NCBI RefSeq assembly: GCF_007655135.1
Contig: NC_045129.1
Span: 35,713,122-35,777,121 of the forward strand
DNA: 64,000 bases
From: Punica granatum
Lineage: Eukaryota > Streptophyta > Magnoliopsida > Myrtales > Lythraceae
Direction: 5' to 3'
The notes under the pieces are model-generated. The model saw only the letters and a list, made by a program, of their open reading frames with translations. It searched no databases and was not told where the DNA came from. The translations under genes were made by a program, and so were the position numbers. Of the stretch, positions 11,553 to 23,156 are shown one piece after another. Each line of letters opens with the position of its first letter. Position 1 is the stretch's first letter.

Positions 11553-11557
11553 GACTC

Positions 11558-11581
11558 AGAGAGAGAGGGAGAGAGAGAGAG
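11558..11581. repeat. GA/CT tract in the PHT2;1 leader
   Basis: An almost pure GA run (CT on the coding strand) starts a few bases upstream of the PHT2;1 start codon. CT-rich 5' leaders are common in plant genes and can bind GAGA-type (BPC) factors; no specific role is shown here. Confidence 0.7.
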
Positions 11582-11599
11582 CTCTGCAATGGAGGAGAG

Positions 11600-13035
11600 C
11601 TCAGGTGGATTACTTGGTCATGGAGGGAGAGTGGCGGAGAAGAGAGAAGAGAGGAAAAGAGAACGAAGATGGAGGAGTATGCGTGGCTGTTTCTTTGGGA
11701 TCTTTTCTTTGGAATCCTCTCTACCTCGATTTGATCCAATCGATCCCTCGACTTTTAAAAACATGTGAATTAGTCCCCGACTTAGCAAGTCCATGTGTGT
11801 AAATTGAGGCACCAGGCCACCTCCATCCATCGACCTCCACAGTGTCTGTCAAGGATTCCATCCTTACATACGTTCGGAGATGCCTCGGCCAAGGCCATGC
11901 ACCACAAACTCGAGTTCAGTCAAGATCGGCTCAGACCAAGACTAGAGAACTCTCGATTGACGCCGCCATGAACGTTCTACTAAAGTGACTATGAATTTTA
12001 TACTAAATTGATGAGTCTCTGCGACATTGTGAAAGAGGATTAGTGTGATTAAGAGATTTTGGGTTTAATATTTGTCATTCTCAGTCCTATTTCCATTAGC
12101 TTTCCTTATAATGTTATAAGTGACTTGATCAGATGGAATAGAATGAGGGAGTGCTTAGACCATAAAGCACCATAAGTTCAGGGACCATTTGTGCCATTTG
12201 ACCTTTCCCATTGTTGGGTTTTGGCGGTTATGGCTTCCGTGGTCGATTGAAACAAGTGGTGGCGGTTGTTCCTTAGCGGCTCTCAAATTACAGACACCCA
12301 CCAAAATTCTATAATTTTATGGAATTTATGGGAAGGAAAAGAACAAAAATTCAGATACCTTCTTCGTGCTATCCAATGGATAAGTGATTCCAATTACAGC
12401 GTGATATAAGTGACTCTGGTGTTTCCGAATTTTCCAAATAGTCGTTACCTTGACAAAAACAGTATCTTCGGATAGGAGAAAAACTAGCGGTTCGGTTTTT
12501 TGGACCGAGCATTGAATGAACAAGAAATATATCGGAGCCCTTCTTAGTTTCAGCTAATTTGTGGCCTGACCTTACAAGCTCGGAGGGGCCACGCACCGAA
12601 GATTCAACAAGCTCTAACACGAGATGAGCTTCGGGCCATAGTTTTGGGGCTTACCTATCATCTGTGACCTGTGACTTGGGCTCACAATAAAGAACATGCC
12701 TCAGTTGAATAGCTCGATAACATCTCACTTTCCAGACAATGAGTGAAAACGGTGAACAGAACTAACTCCATCATCGTGAAGTCCAACATAATTCTGCATA
12801 GTTTATTTAGTGCAAGTGTCTCGCGACATGAACTGTCCGGACAACCTGTTATTCCTGTATTGATCTAAACAAATGGCGATCAAATAATCAAGAATACCCC
12901 GGAGCTCAAAATGACGAGCAAAGACCTCTTTTGAAGAAGTGCCTCAGACAGAATATGGAGCAACAGGACTGTTTTGACGACATCAGGAGTTAAACATAAC
13001 CACAAGAGGAGACGGCTCTCAAACGTCAAAAGATG
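11600..13035. other. Intergenic between PHT2;1 promoter and PADRE gene
   Basis: The left part is the PHT2;1 promoter and the right part is the 3' flank of the PADRE gene. Minus-strand frames at 12326-12620 are short and show no domain. No transposon recognised. Confidence 0.5.
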
Positions 13036-13689
13036 TCAAGGAGAGATCTCTTGCACTGAAGTTAAGCTCGGCTCCCACGCCAGCGACCGAACAGTTCTTG
13101 CCTTTTGAATGGGTGGCACAAAGGGCTTCTTTCTCATCTTCTTCTTCTTCAGCGAGCATTTGGACCACTTTTCCTTGGAGACGTAGAAATCCTTTGCAGA
13201 GCAGACAGATTCCTCGGAGAAGTCATCGATTCCATCACCCTCGGGTAATCTCCCCTTTCGCCCCCCCTGCTTAATATCTTTTGCGTCCTCTTTCTCTCTC
13301 CTTCTTGCTTGATACCTCCGCTTCAGTTTCTTCACTGTAGTGGATGGGATTATGTAGTACTTATGGCCTACAAGCAACTTATCATTCTCCCCGAGAATTG
13401 ATTCATATGGGTTCTTAAAGACCTCCGGACGAGCCACACACATTCCAGGGTATTTCTCCATCAGCTGGGCTGCCGAGACAGAGTACTGATACAGCTCTTC
13501 CCGACCGCCTGCATGGATTATTCTGACAGAGACATCCTTCAGTTGCGAGCTCAGGGAAGAATCGGTGAACTGTAAGCTCACATCAAGAGAGAACGATCCT
13601 GCTACTGATAATTCCCTCCTTGGGTTGATAGTGGAACCTCTGCTGCTGACTCGGATCAGCCCAGATAGAAGCCCACATCTCTTTAGCAT
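13036..13689 (-). CDS. PADRE (DUF4228) domain protein, intronless
   Basis: A single-exon frame of 217 aa. I choose the ATG at 13689; an earlier in-frame GTG is not a plausible plant start and a stop lies just upstream of it. Residues about 50-125 carry the PADRE pattern: VRIIHAGGREELYQYSVSAA, the 'EKYPG' turn, then LLVGHKYYIIPSTTVKKLKR. The C-terminal third is very basic (KRRYQARRREK, SLKKKKMRKK) and could direct nuclear or nucleolar localisation, which is an inference. PADRE genes are often induced by pathogens or abiotic stress, with unknown biochemistry. The gene lies 266 bp beyond the RAY1 stop in the same orientation. The N-terminal about 45 residues before the domain are not family-typical, so an unrecognised upstream exon cannot be excluded. 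Confidence 0.85.
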   Translation of the reverse strand: MLKRCGLLSGLIRVSSRGSTINPRRELSVAGSFSLDVSLQFTDSSLSSQLKDVSVRIIHAGGREELYQYSVSAAQLMEKYPGMCVARPEVFKNPYESILGENDKLLVGHKYYIIPSTTVKKLKRRYQARRREKEDAKDIKQGGRKGRLPEGDGIDDFSEESVCSAKDFYVSKEKWSKCSLKKKKMRKKPFVPPIQKARTVRSLAWEPSLTSVQEISP

Positions 13690-13955
13690 TGCCACCCGAT
13701 CAAAAATTCTCTAAGAACGGATGTGTTCATGCATTGGAGATAGGGAGTTCAAGGTTATGGATCTTGCATTCTGTCTAGTATATGAATATAACGAGGAGCA
13801 CCTCAATTTGATGGTATGTAGCACTTTCCCACACAAGACAGGTGATGAATCCAAGGAGCAACAAAGTAAAGGGAAGACCTCCAGCTTTCGCCTATACCTT
13901 GGGAAATCCGATCTTAGCCGCTGCTAGAAGATAAACTGAAAAACCACTTAAGGTC

Positions 13956-16900
13956 CTAACAACTGATTTTGGAACTTTGCTTGCACATTCTTGTGCTTAT
14001 ATCATATTCCCAGAGCCCAGACAACACCTGACGTTCGAGTTTCTTCCTTCTCCCACTTATCCAGTTGTTGTGAATAACAAGGCAGCCCATCTTCGAACAA
14101 GCTTCTCTGACATTTCTTTTCTCCCACAGGCCTTCATAAGCACCATTAGGGAATAAATCCCGGTCCAGAAAATAAATGGTCAGATTTGTCTCAGGTTCTT
14201 TGCACATGTTATCTCCCACACGATTCGAGCCACCTTCCCCACATAACATGTCATAAAAACTCGGCTGCTCGGACAAGCCTGATGTAGCGGCATGCTTTAC
14301 AACCTTCTCCATAGCCGCGACTGTCGACCCATCAGAAAAGACAAAGTAGAAGCCCGAGTTCAAGCGCCTGGGCATATTTATGGGCCCTACAGAAGACAAT
14401 AATTTAACAGTTGTTTAGGTCACATATGATAAATCTGGTATGCGTCAGACCGTGTCAAGGTCAGGCCTGAATTCCTGAAGGGCAACGCAGCCTAGTGGTC
14501 AGGCCTTAATTTTAGCCCAGGGCCTCTGATTTAATCATTAAATGGGCTTGGGAAAAACTTAATATGCTGTTTATAAATAAATAATAGAAAAGGCCTTTGG
14601 ATGTTTACCTGTTTTATTGTATTCATCGGACTGTGCCGCAAGAACAGAAGGACCAAAGGATGAGAGCAGCGGCACTGGGTTTTTGAACCAGTAGACATCG
14701 ACGTCACTCAGAAGCACATTATATCCGAGCTTAAGTATCTTCAATACTATCCTTGACTTCGCTTTGGTCACCCTCTGAAAGCACTTACTACCAAAGTGGC
14801 AGTTGTCAAAGCTAATATCTCTTGGAGCTGATGAATCCCGAAAAACAGGAAGACCCTAGCAGCAAAAGATTTCGCTTTAATTCAATAATGCCAATAAAGA
14901 AGAGAAAGATGGATCATTAGCCCGAGAAACTAAACAACATAACTCTCAGTTAAATGTAACATTAAGGTTTAATCAGTCCTAACTAGGATTGATTACATAA
15001 ACTAAACAGAAAAATGCAGGGAAAATTCGTCAACCGGCCAATTTTAACTAGGACCATTCTAGCCAAGTAAAGAATATTGCTGAAAAACTTAATGAATGGC
15101 TACAGAAATTACAAAGAGAAAAATGGAAACGACATGATGGAGGAAGAACTGGAAGCAAAGATACCTGTAAGATAGCGAAATCATAGGTTTCACGATCAAG
15201 AGCACAGATGATAAAATTTGTGATCTTGAGATGGCGCATTCTGCAGACCCAACTCATCATCATATCCTTGTAACTGTACCCAGCAACAGTAAGCACAATC
15301 GTCTTGTTCTCGTCTGCGATTCCTGAGAGGAGAGACTCCAACAAGAATGGAAAATCTAATTTTGCTGAGGCCTTCAGCTGATTCTTTGAAGACCAATTCC
15401 ACATGCCTTCTGATGATTTGATCGTTTCAACACAAGCTGAGACTTTTTTCTTCCGCCACGAGTGCAGGATCTTCTTTTCCAATAAACCCACCTTGTTTCG
15501 ACCTCCAGATCGACTAACAGCATAACTCACCGGGTCGAAAAAAAGATATCGGCCGCTGCACTTCATGAGTCTCACGAGGCTAGAGAAGTTAGCTTCTCTG
15601 AAAAGTGATGATCCATACAGCGCTCCGAGATGGGAATTTCCAACATACTCCCAACTTTCTCTACCGCTCAAGTCATTAGACTGATTTGTCGGATAATCGA
15701 GAAAGTAACTGGAGATGGTCCAACTAGCATCAAACACGAACCTAAGATGAGATGACAGAGCCTCACTAATGACCCAATGATTGTGTGTTCCCTTCCCATA
15801 TAGAAAAGGGGGAAGGGTCCCTGTATGCAAGGGGGAGCCCCTGCTGTTCCATGCCGTGATAAGTTTCCCATCAGAGGGGCTCCATTGTGATTTTCGACTA
15901 AGTATCTCCTGCAACTGGTGAAATAACAGCATAGTTACAGTGTTGTTGATTGTCTCAGCAAGAGCCATCAACTGCCAATCGGGATTATTAGACTCTTGCA
16001 TACCTCCTTCATTTTGACCCGCTTGTCACTCTCTTTTAGCCAGTGGGTGCCATCATCACTCAAACGGAAGGGCAAGTATGAAATGTTACGTGGAGAAGCA
16101 ACGAGCAACCAATCCTGGTCAAGTTCATGAAGGAAACTCATGGAGGAAGTGAAGTCAGGCAGGAGAATGGTTTCAGGGTTCACGAAGACCGAAATATCTG
16201 ATCCAAACGATCGGGACCTTGCCATCATGGAATGGAAAAATGGAGTACCGAGGAACCTGTACACATCCATAGACCATTTCAAGATATTGAATCCAATTAA
16301 TTAACGTTAGACATCCTATCACTCATCAAGTTCCTTATCTTAATAATAAGATGAAAAATTCATTCCTGTATGCTTACAAGAAAAACCGAAATTGCCATAG
16401 AAATCTCCTCTCAAGCACACAAAGAAATTGCATAATAGATCCTCATCATAAATACACATTGTCCTGGGGTGTATATGCACTGCAAACTGTATTTATACCA
16501 CACAATTGCATTCATCTTGAGTCCAAAGTTTGCAGCTTTCTGATGTTCCCCCTCTGACTCCATATCTCGAGCTTTCACCCCCAAAACTATGAAAAGATAT
16601 CAACTTTGATCCCATCAATACAAAAACTCAACTACTTTCAATTGCCCCAAGCTCTGGGATTGAGTGAAGAATCAACTTTTTGACAAGGTGATGAAGCAAG
16701 CTTTAAGCTTTGCTGGTGCAGAGCCAAAGTTAAAAATGATTCAAAAGTCAGGGGGCAAAAACATAAAATTCGGAAATACTTGAGCTAAGTTTATAGAGCT
16801 TTGACTTGATTTCATCCATGGAGTCACAGCGCCGTAGGCCCACCGACACTTGATTTGACTCAATCGACCACCTCTAGATTCCGGAAAAATGGAGCGATCA

Positions 16901-17281
16901 AACTGCAAACAAGAATAACCAACGGGCAGCTGGAATTACTAACGTGAAGTCGACGTCGGCGTCTACGATCAGCCGCGAGTCGAAGCTGCTGGCGAAGGAG
17001 ACAGCGGACGCGTCCTGGCTGAACATTACGACCGTGATGCGGGGCGACAAGCCGAGCCACGACCGAATGGCCACTCTCTGCCTGTCCCCGGCAGAACCTG
17101 AGAAAGGACCCGGGGCTGTGAATATCGTGATTCTTGGGCCGACAGGGTGGCGGAGGTGCCCGCGGCGGCTGAGCAGGGGCTGCTTGATGGAGGGCAGCTT
17201 CTGAGTGGCGTAGAGGGAGAGAGCGATCAGCATTAGGCCGGATAACCAGATTGAGCAGAGACCCATTTGAGATGGCTTCAT
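13956..17281 (-). CDS. RAY1: Arabinofuranosyltransferase RAY1-like, GT77 family
   Basis: Five exons on the minus strand: 17281-16944, 16256-16004, 15914-15165, 14855-14609 and 14386-13956, total 2019 nt, 672 aa. Residues about 8-24 (SIWLSGLMLIALSLYA) form a single N-terminal membrane anchor, the type II layout of Golgi glycosyltransferases. The C-terminal half is a PF03407 nucleotide-diphospho-sugar transferase domain: TVAGYSYKDMMMSWVCRMRH, CHFGSKCFQRVTKAKSR, the DxD-type LLSDVDVYWFKNP, FGPSVLAAQSDEYN, LNSGFYFV and HNNWISGRRKK. This order matches Arabidopsis RAY1 as I remember it, a GT77 enzyme adding arabinofuranose to arabinogalactan glycans. The exon 3 acceptor could alternatively be six bases later. 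The frame is intact and all key motifs are present. Confidence 0.85.
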
Positions 17282-17343
17282 CAGTTTTGGCTCCGTGGGT
17301 GAAAGAGACGGAGAGAGGTGGAGAAATGGTGGAAGGAAGAGAG

Positions 17344-17348
<5 letters not shown>

Positions 17349-17381
<33 letters not shown>

Positions 17382-17439
17382 CTTTAACTGAAAGTGAAGG
17401 GAGCCAAAAAAGCAGAAAGAGAGAGAGAGAGAGAGAGAG
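17349..17439. repeat. Two GA tracts upstream of RAY1
   Basis: A pure AG run at 17349-17378 and a second at 17418-17439 lie 70-160 bp upstream of the RAY1 ATG, so CT-rich on its coding strand. They are probably in the 5' UTR or core promoter. Confidence 0.8.
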
Positions 17440-17860
17440 TGCAGAGTTAACAAACAAACAAAAACCCGGCCAAAAACCACCAGCACCGGCGGCGCGTTTG
17501 ACATGTGACTATCGGCCGGTCCGTCCATAGACGTTGACCGGCTCAATCTACGGTTTGATTGACGTTGCTTCGTCCAGCAAACCGGCCTTAAACGAAATCG
17601 CCGACCACCCTGATTTTCTGCTTTTCGTTGTTTTAGGTGGACAAAGGAGGCCAAATGAAGAGTACAAAAACGGAAAAAAGCTATAAATCCAAAAAAACCA
17701 TGAATCCGGAGAAGAAGGCCCCGACACAATCATCAAGAAGTGCCCTAATGTCAAATGGAAGCGAATAGACAAACCATGAATCTCGGTGCCAGTGTCGCGA
17801 TTCAATCGACGACCCCCTCTACGGAACGCATCGAATATCCCTTACGAGCTTGGCCGTGAT

Positions 17861-17968
17861 TTTTTTTTTAAGTATATTAAAATAAAAATATTAAATATCT
17901 AATAAATGAATATAAATGATTTCAATGTGTATCGAATCTGAAGTCTTTTAATCACTAAGCGAGATTCT
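17861..17968 (-). mobile_element. SINE copy (tRNA-derived family), diverged
   Basis: On the minus strand it shows a box B-like GATTCGATACACA, then the family 3' part (ATTTATTAGATATTTAATAT, TTTTATTTTA) and an A-run. The 5' end is unclear, and boundaries are approximate. Confidence 0.5.
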
Positions 17969-18436
17969 TTCTTTTCTGTGGTTGGTAGTTTTCTAATTCT
18001 GTTTTAGACTACCCCATCACACCACTTGAAAAAAGCATGCTGGAATTGAAGTAATATGGTAGTATCATGTCGAGACTCGAACCAACTCCAATATATAATA
18101 TGGGATTAATATAATCAACAATCGATTCGCTAAAATAATATTATGATATATTAATTATTTTGTGATGATCTTCGCGAGTAATGTCGACGATGGAATTATT
18201 TTTGTCTTGGGCTAACAAGCGGCATGGGAAGAACGAGAAAAATGTGAGCTTGCATCTCTCTCTTTTTTCGGAAGGTGATGTGTGGCGTTTTTCCCTATCT
18301 CATTGCGTTAGGGACCGTCAATGTTTGTAAGCGTAATTGGATCAGTTCCATGATAATACCTTATTGTATATATCGGGATTTGGACTTTCAACATACTCTA
18401 GGAAAAGAAATCATAATTAATTTTTCTTGGAGTTAA

Positions 18437-18712
18437 CGCTTCGTTTGGTTTCATAATCGAATTTTAAGATTTTAACTCTAATTTTAATTATGCTCACTAT
18501 ATAACAAAAATCAACTCTTCAAAGTAAAAAAGGTGGACCCCATACATAAACTCACATACCACTTTATTATACTCATTTTAATTTTTAATACTAAATTCTC
18601 TTAATTATTCATTAATTTTTTTACACTTTTTCTCATAATTCAACAACACGATCATTACAATTCAATTAAAATCAAAACTCAACTCAACTCAACTCTAAAA
18701 CCAATCATACCA
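18437..18712. mobile_element. PIF/Harbinger-type MITE, TAA target duplication
   Basis: A 276-bp AT-rich element. The left end is CGCTTCGTTTGGTTTCATAA and the right end on the opposite strand is TGGTATGATTGGTTTTAGAG, imperfect inverted repeats that share GTTTGGTTT / GATTGGTTT. TAA flanks both sides (18434-18436 and 18713-18715). A related copy with the same internal GTGGACCCCAT motif lies at 63379-63633. Confidence 0.7.
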
Positions 18713-19386
18713 TAATAGTCCTAATGTATATGTACTTTGTTTAATGTGCTTCTCTCATTTGTATCTCTCATTGTAGTTATCTAGGTAGATATGTTGTATT
18801 TCTGAGCTCTGTAATATATTATCTTAGATATTTAACTCTGTGTCCGTTTTTGAGCAAAAAATAGCCTCGAAACTTTTTTTTCTCGGTTGACTTTAAATGT
18901 TTGAGTTTCATTTGACTAATTTCCAAAACTCCGTAAGCTCCCGGTGACACATGAAACGGATAATCACGCCGAAAGTATCATGGTGATCCCAAAAAATTTT
19001 GAATTCAGAATTGAATGAATACATGGACTTAAAAAAAATTACATCAATATTAAATGAGATTTAATATACATATCATTAGAAAAAGTAGAGCATTATGCAA
19101 CGACGGCGTTTTTGCTGGCCGGTGACGTGCTTGGCGCGAACGAGCTTCCGCTTGGGTGGATAGAAGCAACGGTTCCTCAGATTCCCACACGCCTCTCGCG
19201 TACGGAGAGCCACATCAACTTTACCCTAAATGACATAATTACCCTCAAAGGTATGATAGCTTCCACGTCACTCTGGGGACCTTGGAGTCTTTTCGAACTC
19301 CGACTTCCCAAAAATATCTACTGGAGTCAGCTCCACTGCACAACCATATCCCTCTCTTCTTCTTCTTCTTCTTCTCCGCCATCGCC

Positions 19387-21412
19387 ATGGCTGCAGTCGT
19401 CGGCAACATAGCTTTGCTGCTCGATGTGAGCTCGCCCAGGGCCGTAACTGCCGACCGGAAGTCCCGTCCCCTTCCGATCGACGTCGTTTTAAACCTGCAC
19501 AAGAAGGAGCCACACCTCCCTCAGCACTATGCTTCCCTCGCGTCGAAGGGCCTGGAGTCCGACGGTGAGAACAGGAGCAACCGGTTCGTGGCACGCGGGA
19601 AAGCGAATTCGAAGGTGAACGGAGGAGTCGACTTCGACAGCGACGAGGAGGGGGGCGGCAACGGCAATGGATTTGACGAGGAGGACGAGGGGTTCGACTG
19701 GGAGAAGGAGATGAGGAGGAGAGTGAAGGAGATCGAGGAGATGAAGGAGCTCGAGAGGAAGGCCGAGGAGTTGCAGAGCCGAGCGGAGGACGGCGAGGGT
19801 GAGGGCGAAGGTAGGGAGGAGACCGAGGAGGAGAAGAGGATGAGAGTCAGGAAAGAACTCGAAAAGGTATAGTCTTTGTTGCTTGATTGAAGCAATCAAC
19901 CTGAATCGTCCATGGAAGCGAACGATCTTCGATCGAGTTCTTCATTTTGGTCGCTGCTTCTGATTCTTCTTTCTCTAAGCTTTCTCTGCTTGAGATAAAC
20001 AGGTGGCTCAAGAGCAGGCGGAGCAGAGAGCGACGGCGGAGCTGATGTTCGAGTTAGGCCAGAAAGCTTATGGCAGGGGAATGTACGGACGGGCGATCGA
20101 GTTCCTTGAAGGAGCCCTCACGATCATTCCGAGGCCTACTCTTTTCGGTGGTGAGGTTGGTTTTAAAACTCGAGAGCTACGTTGCATTTTTCGGCTCATA
20201 CTCGAGACTGCGGTAGGACTGTTAAATCGTTGAAGAGATGGTGATTCAGTTCATTATCGATTTCAGATACAAATATGGCTTGCTATGGCGTACGAGGCGA
20301 ATAACCGCCACGCCGATTGCATAGATCTTTACCAACAGCTTGAGAAGAAGCATCCCAGTGTTAGTATCCGACGTCAGGCTGCAGAGCTTCGATATATATT
20401 GCAAGCACCGAAGTTGAAGATATCAGAGGAAGAGATGGTTTCGATACCATTGATCGGATCCAGCTATGACAGGCAAGTTTGCTTCCTCTGGTTCGGTTTT
20501 TCTTCTCGGCCCTTTTCACTTCCTTGCATGCATGCAAATGCTTAGTGGTATTGGAGTCTTATAGTTGAATTCCATATTGGATTGTGTTATCTGTGCAAGA
20601 TTTGATTTTTAAACTTCCTGCCTATGTATATGTATGAACAATGAAATAGCTATAGGCTTACACATGCTCGTAATCAAAGTACTTATATTGGGATCCTTGT
20701 AAAGAGAAAATTTCGGGCATGTCAGAGTCCTCTGATGCCTCAGTGCTTGTGTTATTCTGTCTGCCATCTCCCTCAGCCGGTTCATGAGTATAGCCTTCTC
20801 TTTGCTCAGATTTTGATCTTCATGTTTGATGATACCTCTGCATAGGCTGGGACAAGCTGCATCAATTCACCTGTTTCTGCGAATTGGATATTTGATCTTC
20901 TTCCTAGCTTTATAGAATGTTAATGTTTGCATTGAGGTCACTGATACTCCAGCTGATCATTTCTATTTTCGAGTGCAATGGTTGTGTTACCCGAGGATCT
21001 ATGGACAGCATTGTTGTAGTAAAATGTCAGAGGAATCATTACTGCAGGGTATAGAGGGGGAGGTCATAAGCGTCTATATGGAAAATCGATTTTCATGCCG
21101 GATTAATAGCCAACAAGACTTGCAATTTGCCTATGTTCTGAATCATTTACACGAAGTGTATTGCATGAGATGTTAAAAAAGGATTGTCTGTTGCCCAATT
21201 GCAGTTACGCAGGAACTTGGAGTGACAAATACAAGGACAAGGGCCAGAACCAGAGCTACGCGACAACAAACCAGCTCCCTTCATCTCGAGACTTTCTCGG
21301 AGATTTTCTGGTGTGGCGACCTCCTGTTGGGCTCGGCAAGAATCGAGCCTTCTGGGTGGGTTTGACATTGTGGCTAGGCTTGGTCGGGGCTGCCCTCCTC
21401 CTCCAGAGATGA
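19387..21412 (+). CDS. Chloroplast-type TPR-like protein
   Basis: Four exons: 19387-19866, 20003-20155, 20267-20472 and 21205-21412, total 1047 nt, 348 aa. The start is the ATG in GCCATGGCT; a longer frame from 19282 lacks this context. The N-terminus is a plausible plastid transit peptide. Residues about 80-175 are very acidic and charged with a predicted coiled coil (EKEMRRRVKEIEEMKELERK). Exons 2-3 carry TPR-like helices: LGQKAYGRGMYGRAIEFLEG and LAMAYEANNRHADCIDLYQQ. The C-terminus has one hydrophobic segment (AFWVGLTLWLGLVGAALLL) two residues from the end, suggesting a tail-anchored membrane protein. It resembles an uncharacterised Arabidopsis TPR-like chloroplast protein. Intron 3 (20473-21204) begins with GC (AG|GCAAGT), and the frame only works with this GC-AG splice. 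Confidence 0.85.
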
Positions 21413-22503
21413 AGTCGGTGCCGTTTGTTCATACAAGCTGCTGTAAGGTATATGGTACAACCCATGCTTTGATTCCAAGATGCCATTATATATATTCTAT
21501 TTATTCAATTATTTGGACTTGTAGAAGTGGTGCCCTTGTAATATATTCTCCATTTGCTGTACAATGAAGTATGTGAATGTAATGTTGTTCATATTGACTT
21601 GGGTTTGCGATCCAATCAGGGATCACTAATCGGCATGCTACACTGTTCACTAGCTTTGGCATGCTGCAAAATATTGGGCTGAAATCAGAAGAATGGGTTT
21701 GCGAATGATGGATTCTGATTTCAACTAATTGGAGACCGACCGTAGTTATGGGGCATTAGTTTTAGCTTATAATTGATCGCCTATAATGAATGCATGCTGG
21801 GTTTATCCTGGTGCCACAGAGAAACTTAAAAGCACTACGACACTGATACGAGACGAGACGAACTGATGGCAATAATTTTCCGAATCTGGAAATGAATGGG
21901 AGAGCAAGCCTGGTTGATTGTGCTGGATAAAGAATTCCGATAATGGAGGAGCCTAGAAACGAGACGCGACATCTGTAGTGAATTTATCAGGGCTTAAGAA
22001 TGTATACGACTCCTCCGAGCATTCGCGACTCAATTCGGCATATTTGTGTCGGCACAAGTAACATTTTTCTCAATACCATGGACCCTCAGGATTATAACGG
22101 AAGTTTGCTTTTAATCATCTGGAGGTTGAGGTTATGATTCAAATTGCGTTCACCTCGATTAATCCACCTCTACGAAGAGCAAAAGCATGCTTTCCATGTT
22201 TGGCCAATAAGATGTGCGTAAAATTCAACCGTATTGTCCACTTAACTGACTAATTGAATCTCATGAGATTCTTGATGGATTTGTTCTTTTTTTTTGGCTT
22301 GTATTATGTTATTCGAAAGTTCAACAGCTTAGCTCGGTTGGATCATTAATAGATAAAGTTCTAGTTTTCTCAACTATGAAATTTTTTTCTGTTCAAAAAA
22401 CTCAAATCGAATATGGTACTTGCTTAAGGAGAACAATTATCGAATCAGTTAAAATCAATCTACGTTGATTTATGAATTATTCTTAAAGAGATGAAATATA
22501 TCT
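21413..22503. other. Intergenic between TPR gene and RPL27A
   Basis: Contains the 3' UTR of the TPR gene and then AT-rich DNA without a recognisable gene. The last few hundred bases are the RPL27A promoter. Confidence 0.5.
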
Positions 22504-22637
22504 GGCCCACGATCATGAGATGGGCCTCATCGTGAGCCCAAGTCGTAGACGTAAGTCTCCACGGCCCAAGAGGACAGAACGGTAATTTACGACGACTCCA
22601 TGCCTTCTCACCCCTCATAAAGTTCCAGCAAACCCTA
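22504..22637 (+). promoter_or_regulatory. RPL27A promoter: site II elements and telo-box
   Basis: GGCCCA at 22504-22509, TGGGCC at 22521-22526 and GGCCCA at 22562-22567 are site II elements (TGGGCY on either strand), and AAACCCTA at 22630-22637 is a telo-box, 73 bp before the ATG. This combination is known from plant ribosomal-protein and other growth-linked promoters, where TCP-type factors and telo-box binding proteins act. The motifs are seen directly; binding is inferred. Confidence 0.8.
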
Positions 22638-22709
22638 GGTCCTTCATTTCCCCTGCCGCCCCGAAGCCCTATCCGCCCGTCCTTCACCAGGCCGATCCGA
22701 TCCACCACA

Positions 22710-22886
22710 ATGACGACCAGATTCAAGAAGAATCGCAAGAAGCGTGGCCATGTCAGCGCCGGCCACGGTCGCATTGGCAAGCACAGGAAGCACCCCGGTG
22801 GTCGGGGTAACGCCGGTGGCATGCACCACCACCGGATCCTCTTCGACAAGTACCACCCTGGGTACTTCGGCAAGGTCGGGATGCGA

Positions 22887-22927
<41 letters not shown>

Positions 22928-23156
22928 GAACATCGACAAGCTGTGGTCGCTGGTCCCCCAGGAGGTGAAGGAGAAGGCGGTGAAGTCCAAGGGCACCGCC
23001 CCGGTGATCGACGTCACTCAGTTCGGGTACTTCAAGGTCCTCGGGAAGGGCGTTCTGCCAGAGCAGCAGCCGATTGTGGTGAAGGCCAAGCTCGTGTCCA
23101 AGACCGCCGAGAAGAAAATCAAGGAGGCCGGCGGCGCCGTCGTGCTCACCGCTTAG
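22710..23156 (+). CDS. RPL27A: 60S ribosomal protein L27a (uL15)
   Basis: Intronless, 148 aa, full length. It starts [20 protein letters not shown] and shows the [15 protein letters not shown] loop, [15 protein letters not shown], and the C-terminal [20 protein letters not shown] block of uL15. It is a large-subunit cytosolic ribosomal protein. Base composition is GC-rich compared with its surroundings, as expected for a highly expressed gene. It is tail-to-tail with the first MATE gene; the 3' end of RPL27A marks one end of the MATE duplication. Confidence 0.98.

Noticed and set aside
11484..11830. Frames opposite the PHT2;1 start region
   Set aside because: Created by the GA tract and by the antisense of the transit peptide exon.
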